Shown: positions 52,558 through 62,390, counted from the first letter of the stretch. The stretch: DNA of 64,000 bases from Alpinimonas psychrophila (GCF_014137865.1 NZ_JACGWU010000003.1:62001-126000), one strand, 5' to 3'. Notes: generated by a model not told the origin, from the sequence alone. Numbers and translations: made by a program.

Positions 52558-54168
52558 ATGAACGCGTTTTGGGCTCGCCTGGCGCACGCCGATTGGAAGG
52601 GACTGCCAGCGCGGGTAGCGCGACAGTGGCGCCGGTCGTTGCAGTTTCGCACCGTCATCACCTCGATGGCCCTCTCGGGTGTAGCGATTATCTTGGTCGG
52701 CGTTTACATGTCGTTCAGCATCAGCAATGACCTCTTCGCCTCCCGCCTTGATCAAGTTCTGGGGGAGTCGCAACGCGCGCAGGTCGCCGCTCAACGGATT
52801 TTTGATTCCTCGGACGCCACCGATAGAGCGTCGGTTCAATCAGTGATGAACGCCGCGCGAACCGCGATCCGTGACGCGTCTTCCAGCGGTCTGATCGCGG
52901 TGTATCGCGTGCCTGGACAAGAGTCGAGCGCCGTTGCTCCGCAAAACTTCACGAGCCCCGAGCTCACAGCCGGCGTCATTACGGAAAGCCTCCGAGCGTC
53001 GGTTGAAAGCGGTGGGGGAGCGCAGTCTTGGCAGTCCACGAGCATCCCCACGAACGGTCGTTCAGCTCCCGGGCTAGTTGTGGGAACGCTCATGGATATC
53101 CCCGGTATCGGTGCCTACGAGCTCTACATCGGCTACGACCTCGTGCAGGCCGAGGAGACGCTTCAGTTCATTCAACAGGTCCTGTGGATTTCGGGTCTCG
53201 GCCTCCTTTTGCTCGTGGGAGCTATCGCGTGGGTCGTGGCTCGACTCGTAGTGTCGCCTATCCGTTTCGCCGCAGAAACGAGTGAGCGCCTAGCTGCCGG
53301 CGATCTCGCGGTGCGCCTGCCGGAGAAAGGCGAAGACGTCGTGGCCACCCTGGCGCGCAGCTTCAATCACATGGCCGACAGCATGCAGGGCCAACTCACC
53401 GAGCTCGCGGAGCTCTCGGTCATGCAACAACGTTTCGTTTCGGATGTCTCCCACGAGCTCCGCACTCCGCTCACCACCATCCGCCTCGCTGGGGACATGC
53501 TCTACGACCAGCGTGAAGATTTTGATGCCACAACGCGCCGCACCACCGAGCTCCTACATACTCAGGTGCAACGCTTCGACAAGCTGCTGGCGGACCTCCT
53601 TGAAATTAGCCGCTATGACGCTGGATCGGTTGAGTTGGAGACCGAACCAACCAACGTGGTTCAGCTGACGCAAGACATTGTGGGATCCATGACGGGCGTT
53701 GCTGAAAGATATGGGTCTGAACTTTCGCTCCGCGCCCCCGGGGGTCATTTCGAAGCCAATGTTGATCCTCGACGCGTGCGCCGAATCGTGACAAACCTGA
53801 TTGGCAACGCCATCGAACACGGCGAGGGCAAGCCCATTGAAGTTGAGGTGGACAGTAATGCCACCTCCGTCGCCATCGCCGTTCGTGATTACGGTGTGGG
53901 CATGTCCGAAGACCAAATGAATCAAGCCTTCAGCCGTTTTTGGCGGGCCGACCCATCGCGCAAGCGCACCCTAGGGGGGACGGGTCTGGGGCTCGCCATT
54001 TCCCTCGAAGATACGCGAGTGCACCATGGAACTCTGGACGTCTGGGCAAGCCCTGGATTAGGCGCCCGCTTCCGGCTGACCCTTCCGCGCAGCCAATTCA
54101 TCGCCATTGATCAGTCGCCGCTTTCCCTGGAGCCCCTTGTTCCCGTTGTGGGTGGTGATGAGACATGA
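52558..54168 (+). CDS. mtrB: MtrB-type sensor histidine kinase
   Basis: Membrane kinase of 536 residues for MtrA. A transmembrane helix near 35-57, an extracellular domain and a second helix near 205-228 precede a HAMP domain. The dimerisation domain has the phosphorylated histidine in VSDVSHELRTPLTT, and the ATPase domain has NLIGNAIEHGEG, VRDYGVGMS and GGTGLGLAI. The start follows the mtrA stop by seven bases, and the end overlaps lpqB by four. Confidence 0.95.
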   Translation: MNAFWARLAHADWKGLPARVARQWRRSLQFRTVITSMALSGVAIILVGVYMSFSISNDLFASRLDQVLGESQRAQVAAQRIFDSSDATDRASVQSVMNAARTAIRDASSSGLIAVYRVPGQESSAVAPQNFTSPELTAGVITESLRASVESGGGAQSWQSTSIPTNGRSAPGLVVGTLMDIPGIGAYELYIGYDLVQAEETLQFIQQVLWISGLGLLLLVGAIAWVVARLVVSPIRFAAETSERLAAGDLAVRLPEKGEDVVATLARSFNHMADSMQGQLTELAELSVMQQRFVSDVSHELRTPLTTIRLAGDMLYDQREDFDATTRRTTELLHTQVQRFDKLLADLLEISRYDAGSVELETEPTNVVQLTQDIVGSMTGVAERYGSELSLRAPGGHFEANVDPRRVRRIVTNLIGNAIEHGEGKPIEVEVDSNATSVAIAVRDYGVGMSEDQMNQAFSRFWRADPSRKRTLGGTGLGLAISLEDTRVHHGTLDVWASPGLGARFRLTLPRSQFIAIDQSPLSLEPLVPVVGGDET

Positions 54169-55856
54169 CCGGAATGACCCGTACTCTTCTTGCCGTGCTT
54201 GTGGCTACGGCCTTGACGATCAGTGCTGCCGCATGCTCCGGAATCCCTCGTTCTGGCAACGTCCAGAAGGGTGCGGCCGTCGCCCAAGATGATTCCAACG
54301 CCATCGAGTTTCTTCCCGCCAGTCCCGTCGATGGGGCAACGCAGGAACAAATTCTGCGAGGTTTTCTCGATGCAGCCTCGAGTCCTCAAGATGACTATGC
54401 GATTGCGCGGGAGTATCTTGCCGGCACGTTCGTCGCGAACTGGGACGCAAGCGCGAGCGTAACCGTTGATTTTGGGGTGCGCTCCGTTGTGTTGACGTCA
54501 GATACCGCGGCCGTGCTGCAAACGGTGGCCTCGGCAACAGTGGATGGGCGGGGTGCGTACGCCGAGATAAAACCCTCCTCGCCGCTCAGCCTCAGCTATA
54601 AATTTGTTAGTGAAAAGGGACAGTGGCGACTGGTTGCGGTGCCCGCCGGAGTTGTCATCGATCGTTTCACTTTTGATCAGGTCTTCTCCACGCACGCTCT
54701 GTATTTCTTCGATCCGACCTTCATGCACCTTGTGCCGGACCTCCGTTATTTTCCGGCAGGCTCTTTCACCACCACGCGCATCATGAAGGCCCTCTTGCAG
54801 GGCCCGGCCGCATGGTTGGCCGACGGAGGGGCGGTCGTGAGCGCTTTTCCTGCCGGAACCGCTTTGGTCGCGGAAACTGTGCCGATTGCGGCACGCATTG
54901 CCATGGTCGATCTCACCTCTCAGGCGTTGCAGGCGACGCGTGAGGGCTTCATCCACATGCAGGCCCAGACGACGGCGAGCTTGAACTCGATCGATAGCGT
55001 ATCGGGCGTTCAGCTTCTGGTCGCCGGCAACCAGCAAGACATTGCCGCGTCCACCAATCCCGACCTCGACATCACCACCCGTGTCGATGCCCGGCCGCTG
55101 GGAATGTTTAACGGCACGTTTGGGTTCCTGAACGGTGAAACCGCCGAACCAATCGCTGGACTTTCGGAACTTCTGCAACCGCTGAATGCCACCGCCATCA
55201 CGGTCGCTTCCTCCCTCGTATTAGCGGCCGCGCGCACGGAAGCGGGCGTCGTCCTGGTTCGCTCCACATCGGGCGTGACAATGTTGGATACCCGGCCGGG
55301 CCTCATTTCTCCGAGCTTGGACCCCTCGAATTACATTTGGTCGGTTCCCGCCAATGCCCCCATGGAGATAAATGTGTACTCCACCGACGGGCAGGTTACG
55401 CAGGTTGCGGCACCCTGGCCAGAGGCTTCCCGAATTGTCTCGCTGAACATCGCTCGCGACGGAAGTCGTCTCGTGGCGCTGCTCGCGCTGGGAGACCAAA
55501 CGCGGTTCGTCGCCGCAAATATCCAACGGGGAGACCGTAATCGCCCCGTCAAGATTGGCACACCGATCAATGTAATAACGGATGCTGGCATCCCCCTGGA
55601 CGCAACATGGGCTGATCCCACCACCGTGGTCTCGCTCGTGAAGGGAGCGGATGGTTCTTCGCACCTCGCCAGCCAAACCATCGGCGGCCAGAGCCAAGAA
55701 CTGCCATCGAGCGCTCCCGTGGTCTCCCTGGCCGGGGCCAACATGATGACACAATTACGCATCCGCGCCGCTGACGGCAGTCTCTACGTTCTGCGCGGAA
55801 CGTCGTATTGGCAGTTGATCGCGAGCAACGTTTCTGTTCTCGCCACCCTCCAGTAG
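54165..55856 (+). CDS. lpqB: LpqB lipoprotein
   Basis: Lipoprotein of 563 residues that acts with MtrAB, probably by binding the sensor's extracellular part. The signal ends in the lipobox ISAAACSG at about residues 19-26. A GerMN-like domain occupies about 160-290 and a beta-propeller-like C-terminal domain follows (about 300-560). The gene order mtrA-mtrB-lpqB is conserved across actinobacteria and supports the name. Confidence 0.93.
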   Translation: MTGMTRTLLAVLVATALTISAAACSGIPRSGNVQKGAAVAQDDSNAIEFLPASPVDGATQEQILRGFLDAASSPQDDYAIAREYLAGTFVANWDASASVTVDFGVRSVVLTSDTAAVLQTVASATVDGRGAYAEIKPSSPLSLSYKFVSEKGQWRLVAVPAGVVIDRFTFDQVFSTHALYFFDPTFMHLVPDLRYFPAGSFTTTRIMKALLQGPAAWLADGGAVVSAFPAGTALVAETVPIAARIAMVDLTSQALQATREGFIHMQAQTTASLNSIDSVSGVQLLVAGNQQDIAASTNPDLDITTRVDARPLGMFNGTFGFLNGETAEPIAGLSELLQPLNATAITVASSLVLAAARTEAGVVLVRSTSGVTMLDTRPGLISPSLDPSNYIWSVPANAPMEINVYSTDGQVTQVAAPWPEASRIVSLNIARDGSRLVALLALGDQTRFVAANIQRGDRNRPVKIGTPINVITDAGIPLDATWADPTTVVSLVKGADGSSHLASQTIGGQSQELPSSAPVVSLAGANMMTQLRIRAADGSLYVLRGTSYWQLIASNVSVLATLQ

Positions 55857-55979
55857 CCGCTTCCTGGCCTCCTTCTGGCTGCGCCTGGCCACTCCTCCAC
55901 ACGTGGTCAGAGCACTGGGCGGTTGAGGGGTTTCGGACGGTTGGGCTTGAGGCACCGTTTCGGCCGCGAGGCTGAGCAC

Positions 55980-56966
55980 ATGACCCCACCATCAACCACT
56001 AGCCTTTCGCCCCTTGCGCCCCTTGCGCCCCGTTCGCCGTGGTCAGCGCCGTGGTCAGCACGATGGTCAGGTGCCTGGGCGGCTTCTTTGGCAGAGTCGG
56101 CGAATGTGGGCGTCCTTCGCCGGGCAGGGCGCGATGCGCTCGCGATTGTTTTTCCGGTGAGTTGTGCCGGGTGCGCTGCCGAGGACCGAGTCGTCTGCGA
56201 GCAGTGTTGCGAAGATCTGGAGCCGCGCGTGCGTCGCGTGGATATTGAGGCCTCGGGGCGACCAACACTGGCAGTGTGGGCCGGCCTGCCGTATGACGGA
56301 CCGCTTGCGGCTGTGTTGCACGCTTTCAAAGAGTCCGGGCGCACGAACCTGGGCAAGATTCTCGCGATACCCCTGGCCGCCGCCCTTCGGCAGGCACTCA
56401 TGGCGCTTTCGCCCACCGAAGGCGTAACCCTCGTGTGTCCACCCTCCACGCGAGAAGCCCACCGCGCTCGTGGTTACGTGCCTTTGCGCGTATTAGCCAG
56501 GCGCTTGCGCGTTCGGCCGGCGGCCTTGCTCGTCGCTTCCAAGGGGCGACGGGACCAATCGATTTTGGGGCGTGAGGAACGCTGGCAGAATCTTGAGGGA
56601 TCCCTTCGCGTTATTGCCCCCGATCGCGCGGCTGCTCCCTCTCGCTTTGTCGTGGCCCCCGGTGATCCCTCTCCTCAGGGCCGGCCCTTGGTGGGACGCC
56701 GCATTATTTTGCTGGATGACGTGGCCACGACGGGGGCGACCCTGCACGAGTGCGCCCGAGCGCTCCGTGCGGCGGGAGCGACCGTTCTCGGTGCCGCGGT
56801 ACTGGCGCATACCGAGCGACGCATCCCCCTCCTCATTTCTCCCGTCCTTGCGCCGTCACCCCGATCCCTGAGCGGTATGCCGTTAGAAATAAAAACCGAG
56901 AATTCTGAAATGGGCGCAGCACGAGAACTTTTCGGCACTCTCTCAGCAAAATTACGTGACAGATAA
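55980..56966 (+). CDS. comF: ComF-family phosphoribosyltransferase-like protein
   Basis: ComF/GntX-type protein, about 328 residues. A zinc-ribbon-like CAGC/CEQCC pair near residues 60-75 precedes a PRTase domain with the PRPP loop IILLDDVATTGATLHE. Members are linked to DNA uptake or nucleotide metabolism, but the role outside competent bacteria is unclear. The first 40 residues come from a repetitive stretch, and an upstream start at 55923 is possible; neither has a strong Shine-Dalgarno sequence. Rv3242c has the same place before hpf and secA1. Confidence 0.88.
   Translation: MTPPSTTSLSPLAPLAPRSPWSAPWSARWSGAWAASLAESANVGVLRRAGRDALAIVFPVSCAGCAAEDRVVCEQCCEDLEPRVRRVDIEASGRPTLAVWAGLPYDGPLAAVLHAFKESGRTNLGKILAIPLAAALRQALMALSPTEGVTLVCPPSTREAHRARGYVPLRVLARRLRVRPAALLVASKGRRDQSILGREERWQNLEGSLRVIAPDRAAAPSRFVVAPGDPSPQGRPLVGRRIILLDDVATTGATLHECARALRAAGATVLGAAVLAHTERRIPLLISPVLAPSPRSLSGMPLEIKTENSEMGAARELFGTLSAKLRDR
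56009..56071 (+). repeat. Tandem short repeats at the 5' end of comF
   Basis: Three 9-base units related to GCCCCTTGC (56009-56035) are followed by three 12-base units, the first two identical GCCGTGGTCAGC and the third diverged. They encode LAPLAPRSPWSAPWSARWSG. Confidence 0.8.
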
Positions 56967-57053
56967 CGCTGGGCGCACTACCGTGAAGTAACACACGGCG
57001 TGAAATACCTCGCCCTCTTGGTTGGGCGGCACGCCAGGAACCGGGAGGCCACC

Positions 57054-57749
57054 ATGGAACTCATCATTGTTGCTCGACACATTGAGATAACAGACCGATT
57101 CCGACGCTATGTCGATGACAAAGGTAGCAAGATTACGAATCTTGCGGATCGACCACTGGAACTCCACATCACCGTCAGCCGCCACCACGGCGGTAAAGGG
57201 CTTGTGGGCAGTGACCGCGTCGAACTGACCCTTATCGGAGCGGGACCCGTTGTGCGGGCCGAGTCCGATGGTGAAGACAAGTACGCCGCCTTTGACCTAG
57301 CTCTAGGTCGATTGCTGGAGCGGTTACGCCGGGCCAAGGATCGCAAGAAGGTGCATCGTGGAGGGGCTCACCGCCCTACGTCCCTACAGGAAGCCAGCAG
57401 TGAGGGGTTCCGTCAGGTTGACCTCACGCCGGCGTCGCCTCAGGATTTGGAACGTGTTGCTACGGGCGCGATCCCCACCACGACGCTGTCCCACCAGCAG
57501 GCTGCCGCCGCCGAGGTAGAAGCCGAGCGTGCCGCCGCAGTCGACGAAGACGAGATCTACACCCCCGTCATTATTCGCAAGAAAGTATTTGAGGCTCCGG
57601 CAATGTCGCTCGATGACGCGATGTACCATATGGAACTCGTGGGGCATGATTTCTATCTCTTTGTGGATGAAGAGACGCAACGCCCCAGCGTTGTCTACCG
57701 TCGCAAGGGCTGGGACTACGGCGTCATTGGGCTGGACATGGCAAGCTAA
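57054..57749 (+). CDS. hpf: Long-form ribosome hibernation promoting factor
   Basis: Binds the 30S subunit and dimerises ribosomes into inactive 100S particles in slow growth. It has 231 residues with the N-terminal S30AE domain (ELIIVARHIEITDRFRRYVDD) and the C-terminal dimerisation domain (PVIIRKKVFEAPAMSLDDA, FYLFVDEETQRPSVVYRRK). The ATG at 57054 follows GGGAGG; an earlier in-frame ATG at 57000 is less likely. It is next to secA as in M. tuberculosis (Rv3241c). Confidence 0.94.
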   Translation: MELIIVARHIEITDRFRRYVDDKGSKITNLADRPLELHITVSRHHGGKGLVGSDRVELTLIGAGPVVRAESDGEDKYAAFDLALGRLLERLRRAKDRKKVHRGGAHRPTSLQEASSEGFRQVDLTPASPQDLERVATGAIPTTTLSHQQAAAAEVEAERAAAVDEDEIYTPVIIRKKVFEAPAMSLDDAMYHMELVGHDFYLFVDEETQRPSVVYRRKGWDYGVIGLDMAS

Positions 57750-57825
57750 AGGGCTCCATCAAGAAACGTGCCCGCTAGCGTCCTGAGTTCCCAGAGATCA
57801 CTCAGTGCATTGTTAGGTAGCATGG

Positions 57826-57860
57826 AGGGCGGCCCGACTTCTCATAAGTTTGGCCGCCCT
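57826..57860 (+). terminator. Hairpin between hpf and secA
   Basis: AGGGCGGCC (57826-57834) pairs with GGCCGCCCT (57852-57860), and inside it ACTT pairs with AAGT around a CTCAT loop. Only a weak T-rich stretch follows. It could terminate hpf transcription or act as a leader structure 37 bases before secA. Confidence 0.6.
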
Positions 57861-57897
57861 TATGCCTTTGGGCACCCACAATCACGGGAGAGTTTTC

Positions 57898-60717
57898 GTG
57901 GCCACAATTCTTGACAAAGTTCTTCGCCTAGGCGAGGGTCGCATCCTTCGCAAGCTAGAAAGCAGCGCGAAGTCGATCAACGCTCTCGAGGAAGACTTCA
58001 CGCACCTAAGCGATGAAGAACTCCGAAATGAAACCACGGAGTTTCGGAAGCGCTTCGCCGAGGGGGAGTCCCTCGACCACATGCTCCCCGAGGCGTTCTC
58101 TGCTGTTCGTGAGGCCGCCCGCCGCACCCTTGGTCTTCGCCACTTCGACGTGCAGCTCATGGGCGGCGCAGCCCTCCACCTCGGCAACATCGCCGAGATG
58201 AAGACCGGTGAGGGCAAGACGCTCGTCGCCACCCTTCCCGCGTACCTCAACGCCATTGCCGGCCGGGGCGTGCACATCGTTACCGTTAATGACTACCTCG
58301 CCAGCTATCAGAGTGAACTGATGGGGCGCGTCTTCCGCGCGCTGGGCATGACCACCGGCGTCATTATCGCCGGTCAAGACCCCGCGCTTCGCCGCGAGCA
58401 GTACCTCGCTGATGTCACCTATGGCACCAACAACGAGTTTGGTTTCGACTATCTCCGTGACAACATGGCGTGGCAAGCTTCGGACCGCGTGCAGCGTGGC
58501 CACTACTTTGCTGTTGTCGACGAGGTCGACTCCATCCTGATCGATGAGGCACGCACCCCGCTCATCATTTCTGGTCCGGCATCCGGTGAAGCAAACCGCT
58601 GGTTTAAGGAATTTGCCTCCATCGTCGAAACCCTCACCCCGGACGAGGACTACGAGGTAGACGAGAAAAAGCGCACAGTCGGTGTGCTCGAACCGGGTAT
58701 TGAACGTGTCGAGGATTACCTCGGAATCGACAACTTATACGAGTCGGCCAACACTCCGCTCATCTCATTCCTGAACAACTCGATCAAGGCAAAGGCTCTC
58801 TTCAAGCGCGACAAGGACTATGTCGTGATGAACGGCGAAGTTCTCATTGTGGATGAGCACACGGGCCGCATCCTGTCTGGTCGTCGTTATAACGAGGGTA
58901 TTCACCAAGCCATTGAGGCTAAGGAGGGCGTGGAGGTCAAGGCCGAAAACCAGACTCTCGCTACCGTCACGTTGCAAAACTACTTCCGCTTGTACGAAAA
59001 GATCTCGGGCATGACCGGTACGGCGGAGACCGAAGCCGGCGAGTTCATGTCGACATACAAGATTGGCGTTGTCGCGATTCCCACGAACAAGCCCATGCGC
59101 CGCCTGGACCAGTCTGACCTCGTCTACAAGAATGAGGTCATCAAGTTCGAGCAGGTAGCCGAAGACATTGCCGAGCGCCACGCCGCCGGGCAGCCCGTCT
59201 TGGTGGGTACCACCAGCGTAGAGAAGAGCGAGTACCTCTCCAAGCTTCTGGCCAAGAAGGGCATCCGTCACGAGGTCTTGAACGCCAAGAACCACGCTCG
59301 CGAGGCCGCTATCGTCGCTCAGGCCGGTCGCCTGGGCTCCGTCACGGTTGCCACCAACATGGCTGGACGTGGAACCGACGTCATGCTGGGCGGTAACGCC
59401 GAGTTCCTGACCGTCGCCGAGCTTGCGTCGGCGGGGCTCAGCCCCAGTGACACGCCGGATGACTATGAGGCCGCGTGGGATGAAGCATTTGCCCGTGTGA
59501 AGGCTCAAGTCCAGACCGAGGCCGACAAGGTTGTCGAGGCCGGTGGCCTCTACGTTTTGGGAACCGAGCGTCACGAATCACGCCGAATTGATAACCAGCT
59601 TCGTGGACGTAGCGGTCGTCAGGGCGACCCCGGTGAGAGTCGTTTCTACCTGTCGCTCACCGATGACCTGATGCGGCTGTTCAACTCTGGTGCCGCCGAG
59701 GCCATCATGTCCCGGAGCAACATCCCCGATGACACAGCGATTGAATCCACCATCGTGAGCCGCGCCATCCGTTCGGCTCAGTCGCAGGTTGAGGCGCGCA
59801 ACGCCGAGATCCGCAAAAATGTGCTCAAGTATGACGACGTCTTGAACCGTCAGCGTGAAGCCATCTACAGTGACCGCGCTCATATCCTCGAAGGTGACGA
59901 CCTGAGCGATCGTGCTCATGCGTTCTTAGAAGATGTTGTCGATGAGGCACTGAATGCGCATGTCGGCGAAGGCAATGGCGATGATTGGGATTTCGACGCG
60001 TTGTGGAACGAGTTGAAGAACATCTACCCCATCGGCCTCACGATCGATGAAGTCATTCAGGAGGCCGGCAACAAAGGTCGAGTGAACCGTGAATTCATGC
60101 GTCGTGAGATTCAATCGGATGCGGTGCAGACCTACAAGGCGCGTGAGGCCGCTCTGGGAGCTCCCGCGATGCGGGAGCTGGAACGTCGTGTCGTACTGTC
60201 GGTCATTGACCGTCGCTGGCGTGATCACCTCTACGAGATGGACTACCTCAAAGACGGCATCGGCCTGCGTGCCATGGCCCAGCGTGACCCGCTGGTCGAG
60301 TATCAGCGTGAGGGTTTTGCGCTGTACCAGGGCATGATGGCGCAGATCAAAGCCGAATCGGTGGGGTTCTTGTTCAACCTCGAGGTCGAGGTCAGTCAGG
60401 CACCCGGCGACCCCGCTCACCCCAGCATTGCGGCCAAGGGCTTGGCTCGCGACGACGCTGCTGTCGGTGACCTCAGTTACATTGCTCCGTCGGAAGATGG
60501 CAACGTTGAGGTCAAAGACGAGAGCGGACGCTTGGAACAGGCCGCTACGGCCAAGGCGCAAAACCTTGCCGACAATGGGAGCCAGGTGACGCCCGAGAAG
60601 GCTCAGGGGAGCGCCCCGGCGAAGGGCCAGACACCTCAGGCTAGCCGCGGGGCCTTCGGCCAGAAGTCAGCCGATGCTCCTCCCGCCGTGAACCGCGCCG
60701 ACCGTCGCAAGAAGTAG
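57898..60717 (+). CDS. secA: Preprotein translocase ATPase SecA
   Basis: Motor of the Sec pathway, pushing preproteins through SecYEG. It has 939 residues. Walker A MKTGEGKT is at about 101-108, followed by [17 protein letters not shown], the Walker B/DEVD region [45 protein letters not shown] and [15 protein letters not shown]. The C-terminal linker is long and charged, with no CxCxSGK zinc motif, and ends NRADRRKK. The GTG at 57898 follows GGGAG and yields the canonical N-terminus; the ATG at 57850 would read through the hairpin. Confidence 0.97.
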   Translation: MATILDKVLRLGEGRILRKLESSAKSINALEEDFTHLSDEELRNETTEFRKRFAEGESLDHMLPEAFSAVREAARRTLGLRHFDVQLMGGAALHLGNIAEMKTGEGKTLVATLPAYLNAIAGRGVHIVTVNDYLASYQSELMGRVFRALGMTTGVIIAGQDPALRREQYLADVTYGTNNEFGFDYLRDNMAWQASDRVQRGHYFAVVDEVDSILIDEARTPLIISGPASGEANRWFKEFASIVETLTPDEDYEVDEKKRTVGVLEPGIERVEDYLGIDNLYESANTPLISFLNNSIKAKALFKRDKDYVVMNGEVLIVDEHTGRILSGRRYNEGIHQAIEAKEGVEVKAENQTLATVTLQNYFRLYEKISGMTGTAETEAGEFMSTYKIGVVAIPTNKPMRRLDQSDLVYKNEVIKFEQVAEDIAERHAAGQPVLVGTTSVEKSEYLSKLLAKKGIRHEVLNAKNHAREAAIVAQAGRLGSVTVATNMAGRGTDVMLGGNAEFLTVAELASAGLSPSDTPDDYEAAWDEAFARVKAQVQTEADKVVEAGGLYVLGTERHESRRIDNQLRGRSGRQGDPGESRFYLSLTDDLMRLFNSGAAEAIMSRSNIPDDTAIESTIVSRAIRSAQSQVEARNAEIRKNVLKYDDVLNRQREAIYSDRAHILEGDDLSDRAHAFLEDVVDEALNAHVGEGNGDDWDFDALWNELKNIYPIGLTIDEVIQEAGNKGRVNREFMRREIQSDAVQTYKAREAALGAPAMRELERRVVLSVIDRRWRDHLYEMDYLKDGIGLRAMAQRDPLVEYQREGFALYQGMMAQIKAESVGFLFNLEVEVSQAPGDPAHPSIAAKGLARDDAAVGDLSYIAPSEDGNVEVKDESGRLEQAATAKAQNLADNGSQVTPEKAQGSAPAKGQTPQASRGAFGQKSADAPPAVNRADRRKK

Positions 60718-60728
60718 TTTTCTTCAGA

Positions 60729-61283
60729 TTAGAGAACGTGCACGGCGCTGGCTCGCCACCGGTTGTCCATGCCTTCAAGGCGGATGGCAACGGAACGCGA
60801 GCGGGCTTTGCCGTGAATAATGACAACGGCTTCGACGACCCCTTCGGCCGGGTGTGACACGAGAGTGCGGCCCACGGTGAAGCTGGGACGGTGCGCGGGG
60901 AGGTTCTTCAGCGTGCGGGCGCGTTGAGAAATGTGGACGCGCTTCAACAAATGTTGGTACACCTCGTCGGTAACCCATCGGGCGATTTGATCAAGCTCAC
61001 GGGCTCCCGCGAGAATCTCGAGAACACTCCGAGCTAGGTTTTCGGCGAGAAGAGTGGGGTCGGGCAGGGCGTCGGTGGTTGTTGGTTGGTGGCCGAAGTA
61101 GTCCTCCGAGACAAAGCTGGCGAGACGTGTGTTGACGGCGCGCATCTTCGGGGCGGCGCCATTGCCACTGCCGGTGTTGGCTGTGTTGGCTGTGTTGGCA
61201 GTGTTGGCGGTGTTGGCCTTGCTCGCTGTGCTGGGCGCGGTCAACGTTTTCTCTTGTCGTACTCGGGGGATGGGAACACTCAT
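60729..61283 (-). CDS. Rv3235-family protein
   Basis: Actinobacterial protein of 184 residues with no known function, resembling M. tuberculosis Rv3235 and lying near secA as there. The C-terminal two thirds (from about residue 60) are the conserved part: LARSVLEILAGARELDQIARWVTDEVYQHLLKRV (in pieces), then a beta-rich end with HPAEGVVEAVVIIHG. The N-terminal part holds an NTANTANTANT repeat. GGAG lies seven bases before the ATG at 61283. An inner ATG at 61145, after the repeat, lacks such support. Confidence 0.8.
   Translation of the reverse strand: MSVPIPRVRQEKTLTAPSTASKANTANTANTANTANTGSGNGAAPKMRAVNTRLASFVSEDYFGHQPTTTDALPDPTLLAENLARSVLEILAGARELDQIARWVTDEVYQHLLKRVHISQRARTLKNLPAHRPSFTVGRTLVSHPAEGVVEAVVIIHGKARSRSVAIRLEGMDNRWRASAVHVL
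61174..61218 (-). repeat. Five tandem 9-bp units in the Rv3235-family gene
   Basis: GTGTTGGCN is repeated five times head to tail on the plus strand, coding for (ANT)n on the minus strand. The units are identical except for the ninth base. Confidence 0.9.
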
Positions 61284-61382
61284 GTTCGAGCTCCAAATTG
61301 AAGGGGAGAACACCGGCCGTGATGGTGCACTTTCGTCACTCAAGCAGGTGCGGGCCATGTCGCGGGGCTTTCACAGCCAATT

Positions 61383-61395
61383 TGTGGATAACTCA
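61383..61395 (+). promoter_or_regulatory. DnaA-box-like 13-mer, copy 1
   Basis: TGTGGATAACTCA contains a perfect consensus DnaA box (TTATCCACA on the minus strand). It lies in the intergenic region, about 37-49 bases before the start of the 238-residue protein. The same 13 bases recur at 62440. Confidence 0.6.
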
Positions 61396-61418
61396 CGCAC
61401 ATTCTCAGGAATGACTTC

Positions 61419-61424
61419 TAGCGT
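61419..61424 (+). promoter_or_regulatory. Leaderless-type -10 box of the 238-aa protein gene
   Basis: TAGCGT ends seven bases before an ATG at 61432, which also matches the start of the conserved-looking sequence MRWDNLFDDLE. Confidence 0.5.
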
Positions 61425-61431
61425 GCTCGCT

Positions 61432-62148
61432 ATGCGCTGGGATAATTTGTTCGACGACCTCGAAGGCCAACTTGAGTCAGAGATTGGTCTGGCCGAACGC
61501 ACTGCCGATGATGACGAGGAGCGGCAGCGTCAAGCCCATCTGACACTGCAGGAGCGTCTGCGAAACCTCACCGTGGCGTTCCCAAGAACTGCCGCGGGGA
61601 TGACGGCTGAACCTTCAGCCACATGCGAAATGGCCGTGGAATCTCTGCAGATCACACTGACGTCGGGTCGCGCGTTAGAGGTATCTCTCATTCGGCACGG
61701 GCGCGATTGGTGCGCCGTTGATGTCATCTCACCGCCGGCCCTCGACGGGCACGCCATCCTTCCCATTGCGTCAATTGCTGCGCTACATCTTCACGCGGGC
61801 CAGCTCAGCGCAAGCATGGGGTTGAGTGATACTCGCGCGGTCTCGAGCCCGAAGACAATGGACGGCATGGTCCATCCGGCTCCTGCACTCCCGGACGGCC
61901 GGCAGGCGATTGCTCCTCGGATCGCCGACACCATCGGCCTGGGTTTTGTCTTGCGAGACCTTGCCCGTCGTCGGCGAACGCTTGAAATCCATTCGCTCCA
62001 GGGCGTTTTCGTGGGAACCCTCGACCGGGTGGGCGTCGATCACTGTGACCTCGCGGAGCATGCGCGGGGCGAGGCGCGGCGTGCGACCCAGGTTCGCGGC
62101 TACCGCGTGGTGACGCTGGCGAGCATCACGCTCATCCGCATTCTTTAG
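61432..62148 (+). CDS. Uncharacterised 238-aa actinobacterial protein
   Basis: I do not recognise a function. The protein opens MRWDNLFDDLEGQLESE, followed by a charged, probably coiled region to about residue 55, a central beta-rich domain (ALEVSLIRHGRDWCAVDVIS) and a C-terminal beta domain (LEIHSLQGVFVGTLDRVGVDHCDL) reminiscent of a small barrel. Related proteins with the same opening occur in other actinobacteria, sometimes labelled Fis-family regulator, but no HTH is evident here. The frame is open upstream to 61129, but the -10 box and the conserved opening favour 61432. It converges with the HTH gene with a four-base overlap. Confidence 0.75.
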   Translation: MRWDNLFDDLEGQLESEIGLAERTADDDEERQRQAHLTLQERLRNLTVAFPRTAAGMTAEPSATCEMAVESLQITLTSGRALEVSLIRHGRDWCAVDVISPPALDGHAILPIASIAALHLHAGQLSASMGLSDTRAVSSPKTMDGMVHPAPALPDGRQAIAPRIADTIGLGFVLRDLARRRRTLEIHSLQGVFVGTLDRVGVDHCDLAEHARGEARRATQVRGYRVVTLASITLIRIL

Positions 62149-62390
62149 ATTGCGCCGCTGTCGGCGAACTCCGACTGGTGCCAGAGGGCACGGCGGCGCG
62201 CCATTTCATACTGATCGTCAATGAAGGACTGCACCACGCTGACGTCGACGCGCCAGGGTCCTCGCTTGCCAACCCGCATAGCCGCTAGTTCACCGCGATG
62301 AACAAGGTTATAAACCTGTGTCACCGAGACAGTGAGTAGTTCAGCGGTTTCGCTAATCGACAGGAATCGCCCGGGGGTGAAATCGTTCAT
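62145..62390 (-). CDS. Small MerR/excisionase-type HTH DNA-binding protein
   Basis: DNA-binding protein of 81 residues. A single MerR/excisionase-type helix-turn-helix (SISETAELLTVSVTQVYNL) is followed by the wing HRGELAAMRVGKRGPWRVDV and a short C-terminal helix. BldC is a well known small regulator with this architecture; it could also be related to phage excisionases, but no integrase is nearby. The ATG at 62390 follows a TATGCT box. One copy of the TGTGGATAACTCA 13-mer lies just upstream of it. Confidence 0.85.
   Translation of the reverse strand: MNDFTPGRFLSISETAELLTVSVTQVYNLVHRGELAAMRVGKRGPWRVDVSVVQSFIDDQYEMARRRALWHQSEFADSGAI

Noticed and set aside
61281-61284. Divergent genes with overlapping start codons (CATG)
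   Set aside because: The plus-strand gene more likely begins at 61432, after a TAGCGT box and with the conserved opening, leaving a normal intergenic region.
62145-62390. Phage excisionase
   Set aside because: No integrase, attachment repeat or other phage gene nearby; a BldC-like chromosomal regulator fits better.
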